8,718 nucleotides of DNA from Gammaproteobacteria bacterium (GTDB lineage: Bacteria; Pseudomonadota; Gammaproteobacteria; Pseudomonadales; Pseudomonadaceae). The stretch is from the NCBI GenBank assembly GCA_012800475.1, contig JAAZJF010000020.1:1-8718 (forward strand). The letters are read 5' to 3'. Below the pieces are notes generated by a model, which was not told where the DNA came from, searched no databases, and saw only the letters and a program-made list of their open reading frames with translations. Both the position numbers and the translations under genes were made by a program. Below are positions 1-6,821 of this stretch, piece after piece; the first letter of the stretch is position 1, and each line of letters opens with the position of its first letter.

Positions 1-133
1 TCATGCTCAGATGTATAGCGGTGATAGCAAATCCATCATCTTGTTTTTCCAGCGTCACTGTGGCTTGAGTGTCGATGCTGTCTGGCGTAAAGTTTTCTTC
101 GCCTAAGAGCATCGAAAATGCCATAGAGCAAGC
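1..133 (-). pseudogene. osmC: OsmC-type peroxidase, 5'-truncated remnant (runs off the left edge)
   Basis: Read on the minus strand from about 133 down to the left edge, the translation goes from ACSMAFSMLLGEENFTPDSI through TQATVTLEKQDDGFAIT to AIHLSM. This closely follows the middle of OsmC/Ohr-family peroxidases (E. coli OsmC has ACFSMALSLMLGEAGFTP and SIDTTADVSLDKVDAGFAIT). These enzymes reduce organic hydroperoxides with a pair of cysteines, and the Cys near 128-130 corresponds to the first of them. OsmC-like sequence stops right at that Cys: the Phe that normally follows it is missing, and a stop codon in frame (minus strand, 146-148) lies just upstream. The N-terminal third of the enzyme is therefore gone. 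The C-terminal part, with the second catalytic Cys, would lie beyond the left edge. The reading is open to the edge. OsmC identity is fairly sure; calling it non-functional is an inference from the missing 5' end. Confidence 0.7.
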
Positions 134-600
134 AGATTCTGCTCCCTAGACTGACCGCATGGTATGCCGATGCTGGGCTGTCCTATACCTATTCAGGTAT
201 CACTAGTGCGCCGCAGCCTTGGAACACAGGGCTGTTATATATCAAGCGAGCTATAGAGCAAAAACTGAGCTTAAGCTTTAATAGCGTGTTGCTAAATTGG
301 TATCGCAGTGGTGAAGACCATATGGGTTAGCATGCCGACGATGAGCCCGAATTGGGGCCTAATCCGGTGATTGCTTCGGTCAACTTTGGTGCTACGCGAG
401 ATTTTATTTTGCGGCGCATCGATGATCCAAGTCGCAAAATAGTGATTTCTTTGCAGCACGGTAGCGTGCTAGTGATGCAAGGTGCGTTGCAGCATCACTG
501 GCAGCATAGTGTGCCCAAGAGAAAGAACGTCACCCATTCACGCTTTAATTTAACCTTTCGCACTATCGTGCAGAGCGCAGCATCATGTAAGCCAAACTAA
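127..600 (+). pseudogene. alkB: AlkB-type 2OG-Fe(II) dioxygenase, 5'-truncated with an internal amber codon
   Basis: The plus-strand frame from about 127 reads KQILLPRLTAWYADAGLSYT, then FNSVLLNWYRSGEDHMG, a TAG at 328-330, then HADDEPELGPNPVIASVNFG and on to the TAA at 598-600. This is the catalytic half of an AlkB-family (ALKBH2/3-like) alkylated-DNA dioxygenase, which removes methyl groups from 1-meA and 3-meC oxidatively. The iron ligands HxD (HAD, just after the stop), the distal His in HHWQHSVPK and the 2-oxoglutarate-binding RFNLTFR are all still present. The TAG replaces the Trp of the conserved GWHxD motif, a one-base TGG to TAG change. The N-terminal third, including any start codon, is missing. 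The stretch from TTG 352 to 600 is only the piece after the stop and would lack the iron-binding HxD, so it is not a working gene. Apart from the lost 5' end, only one disabling base is seen, which suggests recent decay. Confidence 0.85.
131..143. repeat. 13-bp inverted repeat at the osmC/alkB junction
   Basis: AGCAGA-T-TCTGCT is a perfect inverted repeat with a one-base centre. It lies exactly where OsmC-like and AlkB-like coding sequence meet head to head. Short inverted repeats can mark deletion end points, but one of this size can also occur by chance. Confidence 0.5.
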
Positions 601-1829
601 GCTTGGCGCTGATCAATAGTGATCAGGACACCGCGGTGATCGATATCGAGTTGACGCTGACGTCCCGCCAGCAGCGCCATACCAGCAGCAAAGGCTAAAA
701 TACCTAACAGCAACCAAGTGATGCTGCGTATCTGCATATCGGCATGAATCATTAAACCGACCGCTAAAGGTCCCATCGCGGCCAGTGTATAACCGCCTCC
801 TTGCACTAAGGCGGACAGTTCTGCGGCAATTTTTGCATTTGCGCTGCGCAAGACAATTAAAGTTAAGGCAAGGCTAAATGAGCCACCTTGGCCTAACCCC
901 AGCAAGACGGCTCCCAGCCAGCGCCATGCGCTTGAACCCAGTAATAACATCACTAAACCTGCAGCGGTTAATGCTAATAGAAACACGATCGCTGGGCGTT
1001 GGTCTTTGCTCATGCGAGCCAACCAGGGGGCGGCAATGGCTGAGAAAAGTTGCGTCATAATGGAAGCCCCCATCAACCAACCCGCTTCGCTGTCACTGTA
1101 GCCTTGCTTGACCAGTAAAGTGGGCAGCCAGCCAAAGACGATATAGGCCAGTGAGGATTGACTGCCCATAAAGAGCATGACGTGCCACGCAAGAGGTGTG
1201 CGCAGTAGGGCGCGCGCGTGACCTTGTGATGATTGCACCTGTTGATCAGGCAGTGGTTGCGGCATGATCCAGCACCAAGCAATCAGTGCGATTAAAGCTA
1301 AAGATGCCCACGACATCAGGCTTACAGACCAACTGTCCAGAGCGTTAGCTAAGGGGATGCTTAAGCCCGCGCCCATCGCGCCACCCAGGCACAAAGCCAT
1401 GGTGTAAACGCCGGTCATTAAGTCAGCACTGTCCGCCAATTCACGCTTCACCAAAGCAGGTAATAAGGTGCCCAGTACCCCAATCGCCGCGCCGATCAGT
1501 AATGTTCCGATAAAGAGCATGGGCGCGCTCGCTAGGCCGCGCAGAGCCAACCCCAAACTGAGCACCAAAAGAGCCCAAGCTAAGCTGCGTTCTAAGCCTA
1601 AACGCCGCGCCAGCCAAGGTGCAAACGGCGCAAACACACCAAGACACAAGACCGGTAGCGTCGTCAGTAAAGACAAGGTCAGCACCGACAGTAGACCTTC
1701 ACCTTCAATACGCGGCAGCAATGGTGCAAGGGACGACAATGCAGGGCGTAAATTGAGGCCCACCAAAATCATCAGCACAATAAACGTACGTGGGCTGGGA
1801 CCTGTGCGATCGTGATGGGTGCGCAGCAT
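597..1829 (-). CDS. CynX/NimT-family MFS transporter
   Basis: An integral inner-membrane protein of 410 residues, the usual size for a 12-helix major facilitator carrier. The N-terminal segment LVGLNLRPALSSLAPLLPRI is the hallmark of the CynX/NimT (YycB) group, whose members are linked to cyanate or 2-nitroimidazole transport. The substrate here cannot be read from sequence. Hydrophobic segments run along the whole length, with a hydrophilic loop in the middle (about residues 190-205) as expected between the two six-helix halves. I chose the start at 1829 because AGGAG lies 10 nt upstream. In-frame ATGs at 1883, 1871 and 1865 have no ribosome site and would put a polar leader before the first membrane helix. 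The stop codon shares four bases with the stop of the convergent alkB remnant. The gene lies 125 nt downstream of arfB on the same strand, so it may be co-transcribed or have its own weak promoter. No partner enzyme such as a cyanase is nearby. Confidence 0.85.
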   Translation of the reverse strand: MLRTHHDRTGPSPRTFIVLMILVGLNLRPALSSLAPLLPRIEGEGLLSVLTLSLLTTLPVLCLGVFAPFAPWLARRLGLERSLAWALLVLSLGLALRGLASAPMLFIGTLLIGAAIGVLGTLLPALVKRELADSADLMTGVYTMALCLGGAMGAGLSIPLANALDSWSVSLMSWASLALIALIAWCWIMPQPLPDQQVQSSQGHARALLRTPLAWHVMLFMGSQSSLAYIVFGWLPTLLVKQGYSDSEAGWLMGASIMTQLFSAIAAPWLARMSKDQRPAIVFLLALTAAGLVMLLLGSSAWRWLGAVLLGLGQGGSFSLALTLIVLRSANAKIAAELSALVQGGGYTLAAMGPLAVGLMIHADMQIRSITWLLLGILAFAAGMALLAGRQRQLDIDHRGVLITIDQRQA

Positions 1830-1954
1830 AGGGAGTGAGCTCCTAAAAGATTGAAATTGAGGCATGTACATCAGGCTGCGCATGCGATGAAAGCTGTACT
1901 GTAGTGGCTGTTTTAATATAGCGAAGGGTACAGCACGAACATCGCAGCTTAAGG

Positions 1955-2368
1955 TTAAAAGTCAACTTTACCGCGTAATGACTTAATAGCGCCACGTTGT
2001 TTTTTTTGGTCAGTGCGCTTGCGTTGCGCATTTTTACTGGGCCGTGTGGGCCGACGTGTTTTATTGATGTAAGTGGCCGTGACAATAAAATGTTGCAAGC
2101 GCTCAAAAGCATCCAGCTTGTTTTTCTCTTGAGTGCGAAATTGTTGTGCCTTAATGATCAAAACGCCTTCTTTACTGATGCGGTTGTCATGGGTGGCTAA
2201 AAGCTGTTGCTTTTGAAAATCGAGCAAACTGGATGCATGAATATCAAAGCGCAAGTGAATGGCCGATGAGACTTTGTTGACGTTTTGTCCACCGGCACCT
2301 TGAGCGCGGATAGCACTGATTTCAACTTCACCGTCATCGAGTCGAATGTGATCGCTGATAAAAATCAT
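1955..2368 (-). CDS. arfB: Alternative ribosome-rescue factor / peptidyl-tRNA hydrolase ArfB
   Basis: ArfB (YaeJ) frees ribosomes stalled on mRNAs without a stop codon by hydrolysing the peptidyl-tRNA in the P site. The 137-residue product has the release-factor GGQ motif at residues 26-28 within AIRAQGAGGQNVNKVSSAIH, almost identical to E. coli YaeJ. A highly basic tail (from about residue 103: RRPTRPSKNAQRKRTDQKKQ) is the part that in YaeJ inserts into the empty mRNA channel. The length matches the family (about 140). I placed the start at the ATG at 2368 because MIFISDHIRL aligns with the family N-terminus (MLVISNNVTL in E. coli). The longer frame to 2410 adds 14 residues not usual in the family. 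Neither start has a clear Shine-Dalgarno, so the exact start is uncertain. It is divergent from the DUF3297 gene. Confidence 0.93.
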   Translation of the reverse strand: MIFISDHIRLDDGEVEISAIRAQGAGGQNVNKVSSAIHLRFDIHASSLLDFQKQQLLATHDNRISKEGVLIIKAQQFRTQEKNKLDAFERLQHFIVTATYINKTRRPTRPSKNAQRKRTDQKKQRGAIKSLRGKVDF

Positions 2369-2471
2369 GTCAGAGTATGTGTCACAACAGATAGATAAAG
2401 GCTCCATCATAAAGCATTCTGCAATGCGCTGCGTTTAACTGAACTGAGCCGAGTGTCGAGAGCGCTATATG

Positions 2472-2500
2472 TTGAGCGTTACGCCTATGTTGTCTACAAT
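2472..2500 (+). promoter_or_regulatory. Sigma70-type promoter of the DUF3297 gene
   Basis: TTGAGC at 2472-2477 and TACAAT at 2495-2500 are separated by exactly 17 bp and differ from consensus at two positions and one position respectively. Transcription would start near 2507, about 25 nt before the ATG at 2532. This also argues against an upstream ATG at 2469, which would lie before the promoter. Confidence 0.7.
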
Positions 2501-2531
2501 AGCGCACTTTTTCTTAACGCTGGATAACCCA

Positions 2532-2780
2532 ATGAACGACATCACATCACGCCCTGACTTACCTGATCGCCTGTCTGGACACCCTCACAGTCCGCACCAT
2601 GTGGCCGAGATTTTTGAACACAACATCGGTATTCGCTTGAACGGTAAAGAGCGCTTTGATATTGAAGAGTATTGCATCAGTGAAGGTTGGGTTAAATTCC
2701 CGTCACCTAAAGCCAAGGATCGCCGTGGTCAGCCGTTATTGATTACGCTTAAAGGTACGGTAGAAGCGTTTTATAAATAA
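2532..2780 (+). CDS. DUF3297 family protein
   Basis: A soluble 82-residue protein of the DUF3297 family (PF11730), common in Pseudomonas and other proteobacteria and of unknown function. The family signature is plain: LPDRLSGHPHSPHHVAEIFE, then IGIRLNGKERFDIEEYCISE, then GWVKFPSPKAKDRRGQPLLI before a C-terminal GTVEAFYK. Length matches the family (about 80). The ATG at 2532 starts the conserved part. An in-frame ATG at 2469 would add 21 non-conserved residues and would precede the promoter at 2472-2500. No strong Shine-Dalgarno is visible. It seems to be transcribed alone: the gene behind it diverges, and 243 bp separate it from the next gene on the same strand. Confidence 0.88.
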   Translation: MNDITSRPDLPDRLSGHPHSPHHVAEIFEHNIGIRLNGKERFDIEEYCISEGWVKFPSPKAKDRRGQPLLITLKGTVEAFYK

Positions 2781-2829
2781 GTTATACGTACATTGTGTCA
2801 GGGTTTAATATTCCTTAGACCCTTCAAAA

Positions 2830-2855
2830 CACCGCTCAGCCTAGTGCTGGCGGTG
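2830..2855 (-). terminator. Hairpin with T-run on the minus strand (possible terminator)
   Basis: CACCGC-t-CAGC, loop CTAGT, GCTG-GCGGTG: a 10-bp stem with one bulged base. Read on the minus strand it is followed by TTTTG, as in an intrinsic terminator. Read on the plus strand, the direction of the DUF3297 gene 50 nt upstream, no T-run follows. No convincing minus-strand gene feeds it, so its role is unclear. Confidence 0.35.
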
Positions 2856-2926
2856 GCTGCAAATCCTAGATACTTGCTGAGCAACTCGACACAGTCCTGG
2901 GTACTGAGTGGAGTGACGAGCGTGCG

Positions 2927-2955
2927 TTGATTTAGGGAAGAAATCTGCGCATAGT
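2927..2955 (+). promoter_or_regulatory. Candidate promoter of the pterin dehydratase gene
   Basis: TTGATT at 2927-2932 and CATAGT at 2950-2955 are 17 bp apart; each matches four of six consensus bases. It is the best-spaced pair I found ahead of the ATG at 3024. The match is modest. Confidence 0.3.
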
Positions 2956-3023
2956 GGAGCACTGCCATACCGCTGTAGATGATTGATCTGCAGCGCAGTG
3001 GTGATTCAACCATCGAGGTACTT

Positions 3024-3320
3024 ATGAGCGAAAAATACAGTTCAACGCAAATTGAGAATGCACTGCAGCAGCTGAACCTAAGCAGCAGTATGCCTTGGCG
3101 TATCCAGCAGGATAAGTTACATCGCGAGTTTAAATTTGCTGATTTTATTGCTGCCTTTGGCTTTATGAGCCAAGTCGCTTTATTGGCGCAGGCGGCAGAC
3201 CATCACCCTGAGTGGTCGAATGTGTATAACAAGGTAGTGATCGACTTAACCACACATGATGCCGGCGGTATCTCCAAGAAGGACTTTGATTTAGCATTGG
3301 CCATTACGGCGCTTGCTTAA
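3024..3320 (+). CDS. phhB: 4a-hydroxytetrahydrobiopterin (pterin-4a-carbinolamine) dehydratase
   Basis: A cytosolic 98-residue enzyme that dehydrates 4a-hydroxytetrahydropterin, recycling the cofactor of aromatic amino acid hydroxylases. The active-site signature is present near the middle: ADHHPEW with the HHP catalytic pair, then Tyr, nine residues, and the third His in DLTTHD, followed by GGISKKDFDLA. The acidic residue that usually stands four places before the first His is Gln here. The start at 3024 is set by GAGG five nt upstream; an in-frame ATG at 2979 has no ribosome site and gives a non-conserved leader. No phenylalanine hydroxylase (phhA) gene is adjacent. The symbol is by family, and it may be one of the stand-alone family members tied to other pterin use, for example the molybdenum cofactor. 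It converges on the DUF1971 cupin gene. Confidence 0.9.
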   Translation: MSEKYSSTQIENALQQLNLSSSMPWRIQQDKLHREFKFADFIAAFGFMSQVALLAQAADHHPEWSNVYNKVVIDLTTHDAGGISKKDFDLALAITALA

Positions 3321-3347
3321 TGTTCTAAATACGCCGTGTGCTGAAGC

Positions 3348-3383
3348 GCTACGGGCGTTGTCTTGTATGACAACCTCCGTAGC
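3348..3383. terminator. Strong imperfect palindrome between convergent genes
   Basis: GCTACGG pairs with CCGTAGC (7 bp) and, inside a 2x2 internal loop, GTTGTC pairs with GACAAC (6 bp) around a six-base loop. It lies between the stop of the pterin dehydratase gene (3320) and the stop of the cupin gene (3402), where a bidirectional terminator is expected. No T-run follows on either strand, so a REP-like or RNA-processing element is an alternative. Confidence 0.4.
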
Positions 3384-3401
3384 AGGTCTAGGTTTAAAGC
3401 A

Positions 3402-3788
3402 TTATTGTGGATCAGGCTGATCAAATAAGGCTTCAATCGGTGTGTTGTGAATGCGTGAGCTTTTAAACAGCGCTTTTCCTTGGCTCTCAGGGTCAGCCCA
3501 AAAATTGATATTGAACTGGGCATCCTCACTTAATTCAACGCGGTGCCAGTATTGCGGGGGGCTCACAGCAAACTCACCGGCGCGTATCACCACTTTTTTC
3601 TCTGGCACTGTATCGGTTTCAGTGGCAAACCCAAAAAAGGTCACAGTGCCGCGCATCACGCAAATCTGCCCATACACACCTTCTGCTGTGTTGTGATGAG
3701 TTAATAGGGCTTTAGGGATATTTTCCTGAGTGAAAAAATGCGTTGAACGTCTTATTTTCCAGTGACTGGGTACGATTAAATCAGGCAT
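3402..3788 (-). CDS. DUF1971 (YeaR/TehB-like) cupin protein
   Basis: A soluble 128-residue protein of the DUF1971 family (PF09313), related to E. coli YeaR and to the small cupin domain attached to some TehB tellurite-resistance proteins. Family features: the N-terminal RRSTHFFTQENIPKALLTHH, then GVYGQICVMRGTVTFFGF, and the C-terminal FAVSPPQYWHRVELSEDAQF and NINFWAD. The His residues in LLTHH and YWHRV are plausible cupin-type metal ligands, an inference. The biochemical function is unknown; in E. coli yeaR answers to nitrate/NO signals, but nothing here shows the same control. The start at 3788 is set by AAGGAG five nt upstream of the ATG; the in-frame ATG at 3809 has no such site. It is divergent from brnQ, with 225 bp between the start codons. 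Confidence 0.85.
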   Translation of the reverse strand: MPDLIVPSHWKIRRSTHFFTQENIPKALLTHHNTAEGVYGQICVMRGTVTFFGFATETDTVPEKKVVIRAGEFAVSPPQYWHRVELSEDAQFNINFWADPESQGKALFKSSRIHNTPIEALFDQPDPQ

Positions 3789-4013
3789 GTGAACTCCTTG
3801 CAGTATCAATAGTGTGCTGAGCTTGTACAGTACCGCTTTCGTTTCCTTGGACTCAAGCTGATTCGTGATTCACTGAATAACAATCATTCTATTTGAACTT
3901 GAGTATCGGCAAATCCTCAGCGTGGGGCGCTAGAGGGCCTTAATTCCTTCCTACATGCTCGCCAGTGCTTTAGACTTGTCGTCTTAATTAGACACATATG
4001 TTTAAGGACACCG

Positions 4014-5339
4014 ATGAATACCTCAACAGCGACATCATCCTACTTAAGTCGGCGTGATGTTTTTGCATTGGGTTTTATGACCTTTGCACTGTTTTTAGGC
4101 GCTGGGAATATTATTTTTCCTGCTGAATCAGGTTTGGCAGCCGGCGAAACCGTTTGGCGTGCGGCACTGGGTTTTTTGATTACAGGTGTGGGCTTACCTT
4201 TATTGACCGTTGTGGCCTTGGCGCGAGTGGGCGGTGGTTTAACTGCCTTGACGCAACCGCTAGGTCAAGCTGCAGGTACTGTATTGGCTGTTGCGGTGTA
4301 CTTGGCGATTGGTCCTTTTTTTGCGACACCACGAACGGCCGTCGTGTCCTATGAGATCGGTGTGGTGCCCTTTTTTGGTAGCAGTAGTGCTGGCTTATTA
4401 GTGTACTCCACGGCCTATTTTGCTTTGGTATTGTACTTGGCGATTACACCAAACAAAATTATTGATCGCATTGGTACTTTGATTACCCCCGTCTTATTAG
4501 TGGCTTTGGTGATATTGGGGAGCGCTGCATTTTTTAAGCCGGCTGGTAATGTTGGGCAGGCTTTAGCCTTGTATCAGCAAGAAGCCTTCTTACAGGGTTT
4601 TTTACACGGTTACCTGACCATGGATGCGCTGGGTGCACTGGCCTTTGGTGTGGTGATTGCTGGCGCGTTGCGCAGTAAAGGTGTGCAGTCAGATCGGCTG
4701 GTGACACGCTATTCTATTTATGCAGGTTTGATTGCTGCAGTGGGCTTGTCTGCGGTGTATTTGTCCCTGTTTTATCTGGGCGCGACCAGTCAAGGTATTG
4801 CCAGTGAAGCGCAAAATGGCGGTCAAGTCCTCGCTATTTATGTCCAGCATGTGTTTGGCCCTTTGGGTAATTTATTACTGGCGTTGGTGATTGCTTTAGC
4901 CTGTTTAACCACTGGGGTTGGCTTGTTGGTGGCGTGTGGTGAGTTCTTTAGTGACTTGCTCAAAGTGCCTTACAAATATGTGGTGATCTTTTTTGTAGGT
5001 TTTAGTTGGGCGGTGTCCAACCAAGGTCTAGAGCAATTGATTAAGCTGTCAGTGCCTGTGTTAACGGGCTTATATCCGTTAGCCATTGTGCTGGTGGTGC
5101 TCAGTTTGTTGAATCGGTTCTGGGTGTCCAAGGCTTTGATTTTTCGTGGCACTATGTTGGTGACTTTAGTTTTTGGCCTTGTGGATGGACTGGTGGCGGC
5201 TGGGTTTACTGAGTGGGTGCCTGAGGTATTCAGTCGTTTACCTTTAGCGGATCAGCAAATGGGTTGGTTGCTACCCAGCGCCATGGTGGTATTGGTTTTA
5301 GTGGTGGTTGATCGTTACCGTACGCACCGCAGTTCTTGA
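4014..5339 (+). CDS. brnQ: Branched-chain amino acid : cation symporter BrnQ (LIVCS family)
   Basis: Inner-membrane LIV-II system carrier that takes up leucine, isoleucine and valine with a cation (Na+ or H+). The 441-residue length fits the family (about 440). The diagnostic N-terminal stretch is present at about residues 14-36 (RDVFALGFMTFALFLGAGNI, then IFPAESG), as is the substrate-region signature near residue 100 (YLAIGPFFATPRTAVVSYEI). Hydrophobic segments suited to about 12 membrane helices cover the rest. The ATG at 4014 is preceded by AAGGA with five nt spacing. It stands alone: divergent from the DUF1971 gene and convergent with phrB. The 204-bp upstream stretch has no well-spaced sigma70 promoter that I would defend. 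Confidence 0.95.
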   Translation: MNTSTATSSYLSRRDVFALGFMTFALFLGAGNIIFPAESGLAAGETVWRAALGFLITGVGLPLLTVVALARVGGGLTALTQPLGQAAGTVLAVAVYLAIGPFFATPRTAVVSYEIGVVPFFGSSSAGLLVYSTAYFALVLYLAITPNKIIDRIGTLITPVLLVALVILGSAAFFKPAGNVGQALALYQQEAFLQGFLHGYLTMDALGALAFGVVIAGALRSKGVQSDRLVTRYSIYAGLIAAVGLSAVYLSLFYLGATSQGIASEAQNGGQVLAIYVQHVFGPLGNLLLALVIALACLTTGVGLLVACGEFFSDLLKVPYKYVVIFFVGFSWAVSNQGLEQLIKLSVPVLTGLYPLAIVLVVLSLLNRFWVSKALIFRGTMLVTLVFGLVDGLVAAGFTEWVPEVFSRLPLADQQMGWLLPSAMVVLVLVVVDRYRTHRSS

Positions 5340-5354
5340 GAAAAAATTGCGGTG
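5325..5354. terminator. Weak hairpin at the brnQ/phrB convergent ends
   Basis: CACCGCA and TGCGGTG form a 7-bp stem around a 16-base loop that contains the brnQ stop codon and an A6 tract. It lies between two convergent genes 48 bp apart. The loop is long and there is no good T-run after the stem, so terminator function is only possible. Confidence 0.3.
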
Positions 5355-5387
5355 GCGTCTACGCTTTAATCTTGAAGCGGGCTGGAA

Positions 5388-6821
5388 TTAAGTTGTGCTG
5401 GCGCCGTTGAGTTCTTTGAAGGCTGCAATAGCACGCTGACGGGTTGCTGATAGATCAACCAAAGGCTTTGGATAGTCAGCAGTGCCAAACAAGCCTGAGA
5501 GTAACTTGGGCTGATGGATTTCTTTGGCACTTAAGTGTTTGAGTTCGGGAACCCAGCGACGAATAAAATCCCCGTTGGGGTCAAAGCGCTTTGATTGGCT
5601 AATGGGATTAAAAATCCGAAAGTAGGGCGATGCATCGGTGCCTGTCGAGGCGCTCCATTGCCAGCCACCGTTGTTGGCGGCCAAGCAGCCATCAATCAGA
5701 TGCTGCATAAAGAAGCGTTCACCTTCGCGCCAATCAATCAGCAGGTTTTTGGTTAAAAACATCGCCACAATCATGCGCAATCGATTGTGCATCCAGCCCG
5801 TAGCCAGTAATTGGCGCATCGCAGCGTCAATAATAGGGAAGCCCGTGCGTCCTTCTTGCCAAGCCAATAACTCTTTGGGTGCATCACGCCAAGCCACAGC
5901 TTCAGTGTCAGGTTTAAAGGCGCGATGACGCGAGACATGTGGGTAGCCCACTAAAATATGCACATAGAACTCACGCCATAACAATTCACTCACCCACGTG
6001 ACCACGCCTGTATTACCTGTGGCAAACTCACCTTGGTTGGCGCTGAGCGCAGCATGTAAACATTGACGAATCGAAACAACGCCACTGACTAAGTAAGATG
6101 ATATTTGGCTCGTGCCCGCTTTAGCTGGCAGGTCACGTTGCTCGTCATATGCGCTGATGGTGCTTTTGGCAAATACGTCTAGGCGTTGCTGCGCTACTTT
6201 TTCACCTGCGGGCCACAGCGCTTGGCGTGCTGTGTCGATGCTGGCAAAGCCTGCCACTTCTGTGGGGATGGCATCGCTCTCAAGTGCAAGAGCAGCTTGT
6301 GGGCGAGGGGTATCGATACACTGTGGTAGCTGTTCGTATAAATACTGGTAGCAGACTTTGCGAAACTGGCTAAATACTTTGAAATAAGTGCCTGATTGGG
6401 TGAGCACTGTGCCAGGCTTAAACAGAATGCGATCCAAATGGCTGTGAAATAAAATACCTTGATCGACTAAGTCCGTACCAACGGCTATATCACGCTGGCT
6501 TTCATAAATACCGTATTCGGTATTAACCTGTACTGCGCTTATATTCAGCTCTTGGCACACTTGAGTGAGCACTTGTGGTATTTGATGCCAATAATCAGCG
6601 TAACGAATCAAAAGCGGCACATTGAGCGTGCGCAGACTGTGTTCAAGCTCAACTAAGTTGCGCAATATAAAGTCGATTTTGCAGGCGGCATCATGATGGC
6701 TCAACCATTGTGCTGGGCTGATAATAAACACGGCCACCGTTGGACCCGCTTGTAAGGCGGCATGTAACGCGGTGTTGTCATGGATGCGAAGGTCGTTGCG
6801 AAACCACATAAGTTGCTGCAT
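5388..6821 (-). CDS. phrB: Deoxyribodipyrimidine (CPD) photolyase, class I
   Basis: A flavoenzyme of 477 residues (E. coli PhrB has 472) that uses blue/near-UV light to split cyclobutane pyrimidine dimers in DNA. The N-terminal antenna-binding Rossmann domain begins MQQLMWFRNDLRIHDNTALH. The C-terminal FAD domain has WVSELLWREFYVH (276-288), GRTGFPIIDAAMRQL (324-338), TGWMHNRLRMIVAMFLTKNL (341-360) and AANNGGWQWSASTGTD (381-396). The electron-transfer Trp triad is intact: W311, W364 and W387 correspond to E. coli W306, W359 and W382. N383 corresponds to the FAD-contacting Asn378. AGGA lies seven nt before the ATG. It is the second gene of an operon with rudS, 54 bp downstream. The antenna pigment (folate or deazaflavin) cannot be told from sequence by eye. 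Confidence 0.97.
   Translation of the reverse strand: MQQLMWFRNDLRIHDNTALHAALQAGPTVAVFIISPAQWLSHHDAACKIDFILRNLVELEHSLRTLNVPLLIRYADYWHQIPQVLTQVCQELNISAVQVNTEYGIYESQRDIAVGTDLVDQGILFHSHLDRILFKPGTVLTQSGTYFKVFSQFRKVCYQYLYEQLPQCIDTPRPQAALALESDAIPTEVAGFASIDTARQALWPAGEKVAQQRLDVFAKSTISAYDEQRDLPAKAGTSQISSYLVSGVVSIRQCLHAALSANQGEFATGNTGVVTWVSELLWREFYVHILVGYPHVSRHRAFKPDTEAVAWRDAPKELLAWQEGRTGFPIIDAAMRQLLATGWMHNRLRMIVAMFLTKNLLIDWREGERFFMQHLIDGCLAANNGGWQWSASTGTDASPYFRIFNPISQSKRFDPNGDFIRRWVPELKHLSAKEIHQPKLLSGLFGTADYPKPLVDLSATRQRAIAAFKELNGASTT

Noticed and set aside
352..600. An 82-codon frame starting at TTG 352 as a separate gene
   Set aside because: It is just the part of the alkB remnant after the amber codon; it lacks the HxD iron ligands and has no ribosome site.
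1468..1815. A 115-codon plus-strand frame inside the transporter gene
   Set aside because: Basic, Pro/Ser/Arg-rich product typical of an antisense shadow; the minus-strand transporter is unmistakable.
1830..1883. The 18-codon N-terminal extension of the transporter from ATG 1883
   Set aside because: No ribosome site at 1883, whereas AGGAG precedes the ATG at 1829, which fits the family N-terminus.
1843..2112. An 89-codon minus-strand frame overlapping the arfB 3' end
   Set aside because: It lies in another frame over arfB, which has the GGQ motif and basic tail; no family features in the overlapping frame.
2798..3013. A 71-codon minus-strand frame between the DUF3297 and pterin dehydratase genes
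   Set aside because: No recognised family, no clear ribosome site, and a terminator-like hairpin lies inside its 3' end; kept only as a finding.
3955..3987. A 10-codon frame with three Leu codons (CTC, TTA, TTG) upstream of brnQ as an attenuator leader peptide
   Set aside because: No Shine-Dalgarno, Leu codons not consecutive, and no terminator/antiterminator pair before brnQ.
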